Shown here one piece after another: positions 7,877 to 16,668 of a stretch of DNA of 64,000 nucleotides. Origin of the DNA: Fibrobacter sp. UWH4 (lineage in GTDB: Bacteria > Fibrobacterota > Fibrobacteria > Fibrobacterales > Fibrobacteraceae); the NCBI RefSeq assembly GCF_900142475.1, contig NZ_FRAY01000005.1, positions 310,001 through 374,000 on the forward strand. Reading direction: 5' to 3'. Position numbers and translations under genes: made by a program. Position 1 is the stretch's first letter; every line of letters begins with the position of its first letter. The notes below the pieces were generated by a model, which had not been told where the DNA came from, did not search any database, and worked only from the letters and a program-made list of their open reading frames with translations.

Positions 7877-7965
7877 AAACCTTCTTTGCAGGGTGAAAAA
7901 ATCCCTTTTTTAAGGGTAATTTTAGGATGAGAAGGTTTGGTGTGTTTTGCCTTCAAGGAGTCCTT

Positions 7966-10236
7966 ATGGATTTTAGGAATGTTTGGAAAGATTTTGGCCT
8001 TAAAAAGGCTGCTTGTATGGTTGCGGGTCTCGCTGCTTTTGGTCTCGCAGACAACCCGATTTCTACCTATCACTACCTGGCAGACCCGGGTGCTGCCGCC
8101 GACGACGAATACTTCTACATCATTACGGACTCCGACGACCCGGCGCCCGCAAATTCCGAAGGCTACAAGATTTACGCCCTCTATGCATTCCGCAGCAAGG
8201 ATATGCAGAACTGGACCGATTACGGCATTATTTACGATGCACGCAAGGTGAACGGCATTAACGACATCTGGGCGTCTGGCATCGCGGTGCATGACGGTAC
8301 GTTCTACATTGTGTTCCCCGATGGCGGTGGTGGTGGCATTGGTTACATCAAGGCCCCTGCAATTGACGGCCCGTGGACAAACGCCGTGGGCCAGGGCAAG
8401 GATAAGCTTGTCGGTGGCCGTGGCATTATCGGCTGCGATGGCGTTTCCTGGTGCTTTGACCCGGGCATCTTTATCGATGACGACGGTACGACCTACGTGA
8501 CGTGGGGCGGTGGCGAAAGCACCAGCCGTCCGAATACCGACAACTTTGATATTGTCAAGCTGAACGACGCGAAGGATGCTCCGGTGGGTAACGGCTCTCA
8601 CGTGAAGGTGAACAACCTGCCGACCCGCAAGATGCTCGAAGCGTCCTACATCCACAAGCACAAGGGCACTTACTACTTCTCTTACAGTACCGGTTGGCAG
8701 CAGGGTGCGCCTACTATCGACTATGGCATGTCGAACAATGTAATGGGCCCGTACACCTGGAAGGGTACGATTCTCGGCGACCCGAGCATGAACGGCAGAA
8801 GCATCAACGGCAATAACAACCACCACGGTATTGCCGAGTTTAAGGGCCATTCTTACGTTGTCTATCATGACCGCCGTATTGCAAAGGGGCATAACGGTCT
8901 TGAAATTATCCCGGCCGATGACGGTCAGCCGAAGCCGAACGAGGGTTTCCACCGCAGCGTTTCCGTAGACGAAATGTTCTACAATGCTGACGGCACCATT
9001 CAGACGGTGAAGGTGACGGACGAAGGCCCGAAGCAGATCGAGAACTTCGACCCGTATGATTGGTACCCGGCTCTCACGAGTTCCAAGCAGAAGGGGATCC
9101 GTAGCCGCTCCAACTTTGTCGTGGGCAAGAGGGCTGAACACGTGCTGATTCCGCTTTCCAGCAAGGAATCCTGGATCCGCGTGAGTGGCGTGGACTTCGG
9201 TACTGCGGCGACCGGCTTTACGGTCGAAGCTTCGAGTGCTGCTGACGGCAATAAGATTGAAATCCGCACGGGTTCTGCAACAGGAACTCTCGCGGGAACT
9301 TGCTCGCTCAAGAATACCGGCAGCAAGAACACTTACGCCGAAAACAAGTGCGAAGTTTCTGGCCTCAAGGGCATCGTGAACCAGCTGTTCCTCGTGTTCA
9401 AGGGTAGCCAGGATTCGACCATGTACGTGAAGGCTTGGGGCTTCGAGGGCAGCGGTACGACTCCTCCTGAACCGCAGAAACCGTTCGGTGGCACGGCCTG
9501 GGCTATCCCCGGCAAGATTGAGATGGAAAACTTTGATGAACCGGGGACTGGCCGTGGCGCAGGAGTCGATTCCTACAGTGACAATGATTCCGATGACCAT
9601 GGCGCCGAAAGCAATGGTGGCAAGAGCTACCGCGAAGGCACCGGCGTCGATATCTACAAGAAGGCTACGGGTTATGTCGTGGGTTACAACCAGGCCAGCG
9701 AATGGCTGGAATACACCGTGAATGTGAAGGAATCCGGCGACTACACGATGTTCGCGGCGGTGGCTTCCGCCAATGCGACCTCTGGCTTCAAGCTCTCTAT
9801 CGACGGCGACGACATTACCGAAGAAATTGCGGTTCCGCAGGCGAGTTCCGGCGAAGAGAACTATGACGACTACAACAAGGTCTCTGCCAACGTGAAGCTG
9901 ACTGCTGGCGAACATATCCTCCGCTTTACCGTGACCGGTGACTGGATGGATATCGACTATATCAACTTTGTCGCGGGTAAGGATGCCGACGATACCGATC
10001 CGATCGGTACGGACGCTATCGGTCAGGGCGCAAAGTTCAATGTCGCTGCTTCGGCTAGCTTCGACGTGTTCGACTTGAAGGGCTCAAAGATTGCAAGCTT
10101 TACCGCCCGCAACATGGCAGAAGCGTCCAAGCTTTGGCGTGATGGCTCTATCAAGGGTGCAGAGAAGGCTAGCGGAATTTGCCTGATCCGTAACCGTGCC
10201 AATGGCATGATAGCAAAGGTGCGAGCAGCCCGTTAA
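7966..10236 (+). CDS. GH43 glycoside hydrolase with CBM6 and C-terminal sorting-like tail
   Basis: 756 aa secreted enzyme. Signal peptide ends near GLAADN/FGLAD. The GH43 five-blade propeller (~30-330) shows the three expected acids: D40 in YLADPG, D165 in CFDPGIF and E225 in MLEASYIHKHKG. A beta-sandwich follows (~350-500). CBM6 (~520-680) begins IPGKIEMENFD and contains GYNQASEWLEYTVNV and WMDIDYINF. The last ~65 residues (FDVFDLKGSKIASF ... GICLIRN) form the tail shared with the other enzymes here. The ATG at 7966 has AAGGAG 6 nt upstream. Likely arabinofuranosidase or beta-xylosidase on xylan side chains; the exact substrate cannot be read from sequence. Confidence 0.9.
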   Translation: MDFRNVWKDFGLKKAACMVAGLAAFGLADNPISTYHYLADPGAAADDEYFYIITDSDDPAPANSEGYKIYALYAFRSKDMQNWTDYGIIYDARKVNGINDIWASGIAVHDGTFYIVFPDGGGGGIGYIKAPAIDGPWTNAVGQGKDKLVGGRGIIGCDGVSWCFDPGIFIDDDGTTYVTWGGGESTSRPNTDNFDIVKLNDAKDAPVGNGSHVKVNNLPTRKMLEASYIHKHKGTYYFSYSTGWQQGAPTIDYGMSNNVMGPYTWKGTILGDPSMNGRSINGNNNHHGIAEFKGHSYVVYHDRRIAKGHNGLEIIPADDGQPKPNEGFHRSVSVDEMFYNADGTIQTVKVTDEGPKQIENFDPYDWYPALTSSKQKGIRSRSNFVVGKRAEHVLIPLSSKESWIRVSGVDFGTAATGFTVEASSAADGNKIEIRTGSATGTLAGTCSLKNTGSKNTYAENKCEVSGLKGIVNQLFLVFKGSQDSTMYVKAWGFEGSGTTPPEPQKPFGGTAWAIPGKIEMENFDEPGTGRGAGVDSYSDNDSDDHGAESNGGKSYREGTGVDIYKKATGYVVGYNQASEWLEYTVNVKESGDYTMFAAVASANATSGFKLSIDGDDITEEIAVPQASSGEENYDDYNKVSANVKLTAGEHILRFTVTGDWMDIDYINFVAGKDADDTDPIGTDAIGQGAKFNVAASASFDVFDLKGSKIASFTARNMAEASKLWRDGSIKGAEKASGICLIRNRANGMIAKVRAAR

Positions 10237-10265
10237 GTTTCCCATAAACACATCCAACCAGGAGG

Positions 10266-10289
10266 ACACCCCCGAACGGGGGTGCCTTT
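10266..10289 (+). terminator. Hairpin between GH43 and GH30 genes
   Basis: Stem CACCCCC / GGGGGTG with loop GAAC, followed by CCTTTCC. The T-run is short, so it may be a weak terminator or an mRNA-stabilising hairpin. Confidence 0.6.
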
Positions 10290-10368
10290 CCTTGAAACCG
10301 CGGTGGATGCTTGATTTTTGAATAAGGGATGGTTCAAAAGTGGAGTGCGCGGAAAAAAGGAGTAAAAA

Positions 10369-12465
10369 ATGACAATCCAAAAGATTGCAAAGAGTGTGGG
10401 TTTCGTCTTTGGTGTGGCGGGACTCTGGAGTATGGCTGCCGCTTCGACGGTCAATGTGGATCTTGGTGAAGAACACCAGGTAATCCGTGGCTTTGGCGGC
10501 ATGGTGCATAACCAGTGGCAGGGCGGTGGCGGACTCTCCGAAGCCGATGCGAAGATTGCTTTCGGTACGGGTGAAGGTACAATCGGCCTCAATACGCTCC
10601 GTATTCCGGTGTATGCAAGCTCAAACGATTTTAATAAAGAAGTACAGGCCGCAAAGTATGCCGAAAAGTACGCCGGCGATGACTTTATTTTGTATGCAAC
10701 TCCGTGGACTTCTCCGTATGCGGGGGCAAACCAGCACATGGCTTCTTCGAACTACCAGAAGTACGTGGATCACCTGAACAGCTTTAACGATTACATGAAG
10801 AATCAGGGCGTTCCTCTGTATGCAATTTCCATCAGTAACGAACCGGACTGGTGCCATGAATGGGCTTGCTGGAGCGCCGACGAAATCTACAATTTCACCA
10901 AGGGCTATGCCGACAAAATGCGCAAGAACGGGGTCAAGGTGATTTCGACGGAGTCTTTTGCCTACCAGAAAAGTCTGTATGACAAGGTGCTGAACGATGC
11001 GAGCGCCCTCAAGAACTGGGACATTCTCGGTGCGCACTTCTACGCCAGCGACAGAAGAACTGGGGATAACTTCTTCCAGTATTCTTTGGCTGACCAGAAG
11101 GGCGTAGAACGCTGGATGACGGAACACTACACCGAAAGCCAGGGTAGCGGTAACTACTGGCGCACGATTACGAATACGGGTGACCAGGCGAACGCCAATA
11201 AGCGCGATACCGTGAATGCCATGGATGTGGCTTACGAAATCCACCGCGCTATGGTCGTGGGCAACTTCAATCAGTACACCTGGTGGTATATCCGCCGTTG
11301 CTACGGCCTAATCATGGAAAAGGATTTTGGCAACAAGCTCCAGATTCCGTCTAACGAAATCGGCAAGATTTCTAAGCGCGGCTATGTGCTTTCCCAGTTT
11401 GCTCGCTTTGTGCGTCCGGGAGCTTTTCGCGTGGGCGCTACGGCTAATCCCGAAAAAGAAGTGTTCGCTTCTGCCTACAAGAGCGCAAACGGCGACAGCG
11501 TCATCGTGGTGCTCGTGAACCGCGACTACGGCTCGGCTAAAACCGTGACGGTGAACGTGCCGGGTGTATCGAAACTCGAAAGCTTCCACATGTACACCAC
11601 GAGCGAAGCGAAGAACGCAAAGGACGAAGGCTTTGTGGATGTGAAGAATGGCTCCGTGACCATTACTATGGAATCGGGTGCAACGAACAAGGACTGCATC
11701 GTGACGCTCGTGGGCGAAATCGGCGACGTGGTCAAGACTCCGCGTGAACCGTTCGGCGGCAAGGCCGTAGAACTTCCGGGCAAGATTGAAGCCGAAAACT
11801 TCGACATTCCGGGAACCGGCAAGGAAAATAAGACCTACAACGAAAATGACGCTGACGATCACGGCGAAACCAATTACCGCGAAGGTACGGGCGTTGATAT
11901 CTACAAGAAGGCGACTGGCTATATCGTGGGCTACAACCAGGAAGGTGAATGGCTGGAATACACCGTGAACGTGAAGGAGGCTGGCGACTACACCTTCTTT
12001 GCCGCCGTGGCCTCCGCGAATGCGACGTCGGGCTTTAACATGACACTCGACGGCAAGGAACTCACGGGCGACATTTCTGTCCCGAAGAACGACGGCGAAG
12101 AAAACTACGACGACTATAACAAGGTGCAGAAGAACGTGACTCTCCCGGCGGGCGAGCATATCCTCCGCTTTACGGTGGTGGGTTCCTGGATGGACGTGGA
12201 TTACTTCACCTTCGTGAAGGGCAAGGATGCGACTGATCCTGAACCGATCGGTGATTCTACGACCTTTATGGAAAATCGTCTGCGCCTGCCGACCGAAGCC
12301 GAAAATTACCGTATTTTCGACATGAATGGCGGCTTCCTTGGCTTTGTCCGTGCGGCAGGAGCTCAGGAACTGAAGTCCAATACGGCAAGTCTTGTGAAGC
12401 GTGGCGGTGTCTATTTGGCGAAATCTGCAAATGGCCGCGTTATGCGCCTCCAGGTGACAAAGTAG
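10369..12465 (+). CDS. GH30 glucuronoxylanase-like enzyme with CBM6
   Basis: 698 aa. Signal peptide to about residue 25 (WSMAAAS). GH30 catalytic domain (~26-450): IRGFGGMVHNQW, acid/base E158 in ISISNEPDW, nucleophile E252 in TEHYTES, and WWYIRRCYG, whose arginines resemble the glucuronate-binding region of subfamily 8 xylanases. CBM6 (~465-620) starts LPGKIEAENFD. The final ~70 residues carry the shared C-terminal tail ending VYLAKSANGRVMRLQVTK. AAGGAG precedes the ATG. It follows the GH43 gene by 132 bp and probably works with it on glucuronoxylan. Secretion through a type IX-like route is inferred only from the tail. Confidence 0.92.
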   Translation: MTIQKIAKSVGFVFGVAGLWSMAAASTVNVDLGEEHQVIRGFGGMVHNQWQGGGGLSEADAKIAFGTGEGTIGLNTLRIPVYASSNDFNKEVQAAKYAEKYAGDDFILYATPWTSPYAGANQHMASSNYQKYVDHLNSFNDYMKNQGVPLYAISISNEPDWCHEWACWSADEIYNFTKGYADKMRKNGVKVISTESFAYQKSLYDKVLNDASALKNWDILGAHFYASDRRTGDNFFQYSLADQKGVERWMTEHYTESQGSGNYWRTITNTGDQANANKRDTVNAMDVAYEIHRAMVVGNFNQYTWWYIRRCYGLIMEKDFGNKLQIPSNEIGKISKRGYVLSQFARFVRPGAFRVGATANPEKEVFASAYKSANGDSVIVVLVNRDYGSAKTVTVNVPGVSKLESFHMYTTSEAKNAKDEGFVDVKNGSVTITMESGATNKDCIVTLVGEIGDVVKTPREPFGGKAVELPGKIEAENFDIPGTGKENKTYNENDADDHGETNYREGTGVDIYKKATGYIVGYNQEGEWLEYTVNVKEAGDYTFFAAVASANATSGFNMTLDGKELTGDISVPKNDGEENYDDYNKVQKNVTLPAGEHILRFTVVGSWMDVDYFTFVKGKDATDPEPIGDSTTFMENRLRLPTEAENYRIFDMNGGFLGFVRAAGAQELKSNTASLVKRGGVYLAKSANGRVMRLQVTK

Positions 12466-12466
12466 T

Positions 12467-12510
12467 GTCATCCTGGAAGGAGCGAAGCGACTGACGGGAT
12501 CCAGCTCTGG
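12467..12510. repeat. GTCAT...ATCC interspersed repeat
   Basis: Begins GTCATCCTGGAAGGAGCGAA and ends GGGATCCAG, with internal near-symmetry. It sits directly after the GH30 stop codon and belongs to the family also seen at 16046, 20444, 22565-22846 and 35491. Confidence 0.7.
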
Positions 12511-12603
12511 ATTCTCCCCATTCGAAGACCATGCGCACTAAGGCAACAAGTTGCCAAGTGCTGTCCGGCCTCCCTTCGGTCGAGAATGACTTAAGAGCCA
12601 AGA

Positions 12604-12629
12604 AACCCGCTGAAAAGCGGGTTTTTTGT
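12604..12629 (+). terminator. Rho-independent terminator after GH30
   Basis: AACCCGC / GCGGGTT stem with loop TGAAAA followed by TTTTT. It separates GH30 from the CE6 esterase gene. Confidence 0.85.
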
Positions 12630-12646
12630 TACGTTTTCGTTATCTC

Positions 12647-12667
12647 CCGTTGACTATTTGTCCATAG
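12647..12667. promoter_or_regulatory. Possible shared operator upstream of CE6
   Basis: CCGTTGACTATTTGTCCATA matches the reverse complement of 7855-7876 in front of GH43 at most positions. A TTTTTTAGGATA stretch at about 12697 also has a counterpart before the GH5 gene (about 40064). Confidence 0.35.
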
Positions 12668-12735
12668 TTTTTGGCGAAATTCGCGGAAATTTGCCGTTTT
12701 TTAGGATAATTTTAAGGGAGTAAAAGGAGTGTTTT

Positions 12736-14391
12736 ATGGATTTCAAAAAAGTTTCTGAGTTGCTGACTCCGGCCCTGTGGCTCGTGGGTGGGCTTTTGAT
12801 GCTCGCGACGCTCGCGACTGCGGCCCCGAACCCCAATTTCCATATTTATATTGCCTACGGGCAGTCCAACATGGCCGGTAACGGCGATATCGTTTCGGCG
12901 GAGGACCAGGACAAGTATTCCGAAAAGTTCCTGATGCTTGCCTCGCATAACGCAAACGCGAGCCAGCGTAGCGGCAAGACGAACCAGTCCATCAAGACTG
13001 GCGAATGGTACACCGCGATTCCCCCGATGTTCCACCCGTTCGAGAACCTCTCCCCGGCGGACTATTTTGGCCGTGCGATGGTGGATTCCCTGCCGGGCGT
13101 TACTGTGGGCATTATCCCGGTCGCTATCGGTGCGGTGAGCATCCGCGCCTTCGACAAGGACCAGTACGAAAGCTACTTCAAGGGCGACGGCAAGGACATT
13201 ATGAGCTGGGGCTGGCCCAAGGATTACGACAACAATCCTCCGGGACGCATTCTGGAACTCGCCAAGAAGGCAAAGGAAGTGGGCGTCATCAAGGGCTTCA
13301 TCTTCCACCAGGGTGAAAGTGACGGCACCGACGACAATTGGCGCAAGACCGTCTACAAGACCTACAAGGATATTATCGACGCGCTCGACCTCGACGAAAA
13401 CGAGGTTCCGTTTGTGGCCGGCGAACTCCTCCAGGAAGGCAACAACTGCTGCTCTAGCAAGAATGGCGGCATTGCCCAGCTCAAGAACAACTTCAAGAAG
13501 TTCGGGCTTGCGTCCTCGAAGGGCTTGCAGGGCAACGGCAAGGACCCGTACCACTTCGGGCGCGCGGGCGTGATTGAACTCGGCAGGCGCTACTGCTCCG
13601 AGATGCTCAAGCTTATCGACAAGACGATTGACCCGGATGCCCCGCCGGTAAACTTGGTGGACCCGAGCCAGTCTACGGTTCCTGATGAACCTCCCGAGGA
13701 ATATGGGCCCTATACCGACCCGATCGAAATCCCGGGCAAGGTGCAGGCCGAAAACTACAACAAGGGTGGAGCAAACGTTGCCTACTACGATTTGAACAAG
13801 GGTAACGAGGGCGGTAAGCTCCGCAAGGACGATGTGGACATTTACCAGCCGAACATGGGTATTGTCGTGGGCTACAACCAGAAGGGCGAATGGCTCAAGT
13901 ACACCGTGAACGTGGCCGCCGATGGCGATTACGAGATTTCTGCCAACGTGGCGGGCGAGAACGGAACCGGCAGCCTGATGCTTTACATGGATGACCAGCC
14001 TATCGGTACCGAGATGGCCAATACCGGGAAAGGCTTTGATGCGTTTGAAGTGGTTCGCGGCGGCAAGGCTACGCTGAAGGCGGGTGAGCACGAACTGAAA
14101 CTTGAAATTACCAACGACTGGATTGACATTGACTATGTCGAATTCAAGGCGGTTTCCTCCCAACAGCCTCTTGGATTTAAGGATGTCCGCCTTGACGTGA
14201 CCGAGGCGGAAAGCTGCTTCAACCTTTTCGACTTGCAGGGTAAGCATGTGGCGACTTTCAAGGCTGCCGGTATGGATGATGCGGTCCGTATGGTCAAGGA
14301 TGGTATCAAAGGTGTCCGTCAGGGCGTGTACCTGGTGCGCGCTGCGGGCTCTGCAGGTATCAAGCAAAAGGTGGTGGTCTATGAAAAGTAG
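12736..14391 (+). CDS. CE6 acetyl xylan esterase with CBM6
   Basis: 551 aa. Signal peptide to about residue 30 (ATLATAA-PNP). The SGNH-type esterase domain (~33-310) has the nucleophile in YGQSNMAG (S44), the block HQGESDG (191-197) and the Asp/His pair in KDPYHFGRAG (D270, H273), as in family 6 carbohydrate esterases known from Fibrobacter. CBM6 (~330-470) starts IPGKVQAENYN and contains GYNQKGEWLKYTVNV. The tail (FNLFDLQGKHVATF ... GVYLVRA) is shared with GH43, GH30 and GH5. RBS AAAAGGAG. It removes acetyl groups from xylan so that the neighbouring GH enzymes can act. Confidence 0.92.
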   Translation: MDFKKVSELLTPALWLVGGLLMLATLATAAPNPNFHIYIAYGQSNMAGNGDIVSAEDQDKYSEKFLMLASHNANASQRSGKTNQSIKTGEWYTAIPPMFHPFENLSPADYFGRAMVDSLPGVTVGIIPVAIGAVSIRAFDKDQYESYFKGDGKDIMSWGWPKDYDNNPPGRILELAKKAKEVGVIKGFIFHQGESDGTDDNWRKTVYKTYKDIIDALDLDENEVPFVAGELLQEGNNCCSSKNGGIAQLKNNFKKFGLASSKGLQGNGKDPYHFGRAGVIELGRRYCSEMLKLIDKTIDPDAPPVNLVDPSQSTVPDEPPEEYGPYTDPIEIPGKVQAENYNKGGANVAYYDLNKGNEGGKLRKDDVDIYQPNMGIVVGYNQKGEWLKYTVNVAADGDYEISANVAGENGTGSLMLYMDDQPIGTEMANTGKGFDAFEVVRGGKATLKAGEHELKLEITNDWIDIDYVEFKAVSSQQPLGFKDVRLDVTEAESCFNLFDLQGKHVATFKAAGMDDAVRMVKDGIKGVRQGVYLVRAAGSAGIKQKVVVYEK

Positions 14392-14464
14392 TGAAATAAC
14401 CATTGTCAAGCAGATTGTCGTTATCTCGATACTCGCGGTTGTGCTCGGTCTGCTTTACGGGTAA
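14381..14464 (+). CDS. Possible 27-aa membrane peptide overlapping the CE6 end
   Basis: The ATG at 14381 lies inside the last codons of the esterase gene (+1 frame) and encodes MKSSEITIVKQIVV followed by a hydrophobic stretch ISILAVVLGLLYG. One membrane span is likely. The overlap suggests coupling, but such short frames can be chance. Function unknown. Confidence 0.35.
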   Translation: MKSSEITIVKQIVVISILAVVLGLLYG

Positions 14465-14495
14465 TATAAAAGTCTTTCTCTCTCGTTATCGTTTT

Positions 14496-14522
14496 CACCT
14501 CTGGGAATCCGGAGGTGTTTTT
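14496..14522 (+). terminator. Terminator of the CE6 unit
   Basis: CACCTC / GAGGTG stem with a 10-nt loop followed by TTTTT, just after the short peptide frame. Confidence 0.7.
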
Positions 14523-14540
14523 AGATCGCTCGCCCATACG

Positions 14541-14565
14541 AAAAAAAAAGCCCCGTTGGCGGGGC
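14541..14565 (-). terminator. Terminator of the 72-aa gene (minus strand)
   Basis: GCCCCG-TTGG-CGGGGC stem-loop; on the minus strand it is followed by nine U (the A-run at 14541-14549). It lies 60 bp past the stop of the 14626-14844 gene. Confidence 0.75.
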
Positions 14566-14625
14566 AATTTGCAGAATGGCGGAAAACCGGTCCGGTTTCC
14601 TTAAGTTTTGGTAGAAGCCGATTGC

Positions 14626-14844
14626 CTAGAACAGTTCCTTCAGGCTCGGGACGAGGGAGCAGATGAGAACCCACGGGTAAGAAAGTGAACCCCTGAGCCA
14701 GCCGGTCTTGGCGGAGATGGGCGCGACCGGGGCGACGGTGTTCAGCGAGGTGTGGAGACTGCTGCGGACTCCTTCGATGGAGCTATCGAATGCCTGCTTG
14801 TTGGCGGAGGCCGAATTAATATATTTTTCGAAACGATAGTTCAT
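14626..14844 (-). CDS. 72-aa hypothetical protein
   Basis: The ATG at 14844 has AAGGA 7 nt upstream and the frame ends before a good minus-strand terminator, which supports a real gene. The protein starts MNYRFEKYINSASANKQAFD and has a moderately hydrophobic end (GWLRGSLSYPWVLICSLV). No family recognised. Confidence 0.6.
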   Translation of the reverse strand: MNYRFEKYINSASANKQAFDSSIEGVRSSLHTSLNTVAPVAPISAKTGWLRGSLSYPWVLICSLVPSLKELF

Positions 14845-15140
14845 ATTTTTTCCTTATATTCTCTCTCTTGTGTGTAAATTTAGAAACATTTTGTTTTGGT
14901 TGCAACCCATTTTGTAAACGCGAATTTACCGATTCCGTCGAGGCCGTCTAATGTCATTTTGGATAAAATCTTTGAAATTTGCGTAAAAACGCAATTTTTA
15001 GAGAAAAAAGGTGGTCTGTGGGGGCGTTTTATTTGTATTTTAGACCCGAAAAGGGCGTATAAAAAGTGTTCGCTCTCTGTTCCTGTCTCTAATTTCTATT
15101 ATTGTTTGTGTTTCAAATCACTATTCGCCAAGGAAATAGA
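14845..15140. other. Intergenic region, divergent promoters likely
   Basis: AT-rich 296-bp stretch between the minus-strand 72-aa gene and the plus-strand PPIase gene. It must hold both promoters. No clear repeat, RNA gene or additional reading frame is visible. Confidence 0.5.
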
Positions 15141-16034
15141 ATGAATTTTAGCCGTCTTTCCTGTGCTGTTTTGCCCCTTTGCAGTGTTCTCGTCGCTTGT
15201 GGCGGTGCCCAGAAACCCGCCGTGGAACCCGCTCCCGCGGCCGATACGACTGCAGTGGCCGTGCCCGCGAAGCCCGACCTGGACAACCCTACGAACCGCT
15301 ACAGCTATGCGCTGGGAATGGACCTGGGCAAGGCGATTGCGAATGTGAACGTGCCGCTGAATTTGGATGTGCTCATGGGCGCGATCCAGGACCAGGTGGA
15401 TTCGGCGCGGCCGGTGCTGATGACCGATACGGTCGCGGAATCGGCGCTGCAGGATTTGCTGTTGCAGATGCAGAAGCAGAAGGAAGCCGACGAAAAGGTA
15501 GCGGCCCAGAAGGCCCTTGAAGAACAGACGAAGTTCTTCGCCGAAAACGCGAAGGATACGACGGTCAAGGTGACTCCGAAGGGCGTGCAGTACAAGGTCC
15601 TCAAGGAAGGTACGGGAATAGTTCCCAAGCAGGGTGACCGCGTGCAGGTGCACTACATCGGCTCGCTCCTGAACGGAACCGAATTTGACAATAGCGTGAA
15701 GCGCGGCGAACCGCTGGAATTCCCGGTGAACGCCGTGATCGAAGGCTGGCAGGACCTGCTCCAGGTGATGAAAGAAGGCATGAAGGTAAAGGCTTGGATC
15801 CCGAGCGCCCTGGCTTATGGCGAGGCGGGCGTCCCGCCGATGATTCCTGCGAATGCGATGCTCGTGTTCGAGGTGGAACTCTTGAAGGTGTATGCCGAGG
15901 TCCCTGCGATCGACAGTACGGCGATTGCGCCTGCTGCATCCGTTGCCCCTGCCGCGGAACAGACCGGTGCTGCGCCCGCCGCAACGGAAACGGTTCCCGC
16001 AAAGGCCGAAGCAAAGCCTGCAACCAAGAAGTAG
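15141..16034 (+). CDS. FKBP-type peptidyl-prolyl isomerase lipoprotein
   Basis: 297 aa. Lipobox LVAC at the N-terminus, then an Ala/Pro linker, an FKBP N-terminal dimerisation-like helix region (SYALGMDLGKAIANV ... LQMQKQKEADEKVAAQKALEEQTKFF), and the FKBP catalytic domain (~140-250: VQVHYIGSLLNGTEFDNS, VIEGWQDLLQVMKEG, WIPSALAYGEAGVPPMIPANAMLVFEVELL). A ~45-residue Ala/Pro/Thr-rich tail follows. This is the Mip/FkpA layout: a chaperone and isomerase for envelope protein folding. The ATG at 15141 has AAGGAAA upstream. Outer-membrane anchoring is inferred. Confidence 0.93.
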   Translation: MNFSRLSCAVLPLCSVLVACGGAQKPAVEPAPAADTTAVAVPAKPDLDNPTNRYSYALGMDLGKAIANVNVPLNLDVLMGAIQDQVDSARPVLMTDTVAESALQDLLLQMQKQKEADEKVAAQKALEEQTKFFAENAKDTTVKVTPKGVQYKVLKEGTGIVPKQGDRVQVHYIGSLLNGTEFDNSVKRGEPLEFPVNAVIEGWQDLLQVMKEGMKVKAWIPSALAYGEAGVPPMIPANAMLVFEVELLKVYAEVPAIDSTAIAPAASVAPAAEQTGAAPAATETVPAKAEAKPATKK

Positions 16035-16045
16035 TTTCAACTTAT

Positions 16046-16086
16046 GTCATCCTCGACCGACTCTGAAAGAGGAGGGAGGGGATCCA
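16046..16086. repeat. GTCAT...ATCC interspersed repeat
   Basis: Starts GTCATCCTCGACCGACTCTG and ends GGGGATCCAG. It lies just after the PPIase stop and before a CCCCGC hairpin. Confidence 0.6.
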
Positions 16087-16096
16087 GTGCCAAAAT

Positions 16097-16121
16097 CCCC
16101 GCGAAAGCGGGGTTCTTTTTT
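16097..16121 (+). terminator. Terminator after the PPIase gene
   Basis: CCCCGC-GAAA-GCGGGG stem-loop followed by TTCTTTTTTT. The GAAA tetraloop makes it especially stable. Confidence 0.85.
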
Positions 16122-16131
16122 TCTAATTTTA

Positions 16132-16159
16132 GGTGACACTTTCGACCTCCTCGGGTGTT
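16132..16159 (+). promoter_or_regulatory. Sigma-regulon element in front of the sigma gene
   Basis: GGTGACACTTTC is followed after 10 nt by GGTGTT. The same arrangement with the same spacing occurs at 19903-19929 (TonB receptor) and 31665-31691 (TonB/ExbBD operon). The spacing from GTGACA to GGTGTT (15 nt) is compatible with an ECF -35/-10 pair. The ATG follows only 8 nt after GGTGTT. Confidence 0.55.
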
Positions 16160-16167
16160 TCACTGGT

Positions 16168-16668
16168 ATGAACGGGAAAAATCTCTCTGAGCAATTGGCG
16201 TTTTCGAAACTGTACGAGGCTTATGCCCCGATGGTTTATCGCCGCTGCATGTTTCTGCTCAAGGACGAAGCCGAAGCGAAGGACATGGTACAGAACGTGT
16301 TTCTGCGCGTGTACGAGCGTGTAGAATCCATCGATCTTTCGCAACCGTCCAGCTTGCTGTGGAATACGGCGACCAGGCTTTGCCTGAACCGCATCCGTGA
16401 CAAGCGCCGCCGCGGACTTGACGTGGACTCGAGCGAGCTTCTGCTCAACATCGCCTGCGCCGAAGACGATGGCCGCGAAGCTAGTGGAATTCTCGCGAGG
16501 ATTTTTTCCAAGGAACAGGAATCGACCAGGACAATCGCCGTGCTCCATTATGTGGACGGCATGACCCTGGAAGAAACTGCGGAGACTGTAGGTCTTTCGG
16601 TAAGCGGCGTGCGCAAGCGTTTGCGTACCCTGCAGGCGAAAGTCAAGAATCTGGAGGTCGAAAGATGA
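16168..16668 (+). CDS. ECF-type RNA polymerase sigma factor
   Basis: 166 aa, the usual ECF length. Region 2: FSKLYEAYAPMVYRRCMFLLKDEAEAKDMVQNVFLRVYE. Region 4: STRTIAVLHYVDGMTLEETAETVGLSVSGVRKRLRTL. There is no clear Shine-Dalgarno and the putative -10 ends 8 nt before the ATG, so the message could be almost leaderless. The stop overlaps the next gene as ATGA. It probably controls its own operon and, by the shared upstream element, TonB-dependent uptake genes. Confidence 0.9.
   Translation: MNGKNLSEQLAFSKLYEAYAPMVYRRCMFLLKDEAEAKDMVQNVFLRVYERVESIDLSQPSSLLWNTATRLCLNRIRDKRRRGLDVDSSELLLNIACAEDDGREASGILARIFSKEQESTRTIAVLHYVDGMTLEETAETVGLSVSGVRKRLRTLQAKVKNLEVER

Noticed and set aside
12712-14409. 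565-codon minus-strand frame opposite the CE6 gene
   Set aside because: Long antisense frames here follow from codon bias in the sense gene; the sense protein has complete catalytic motifs.
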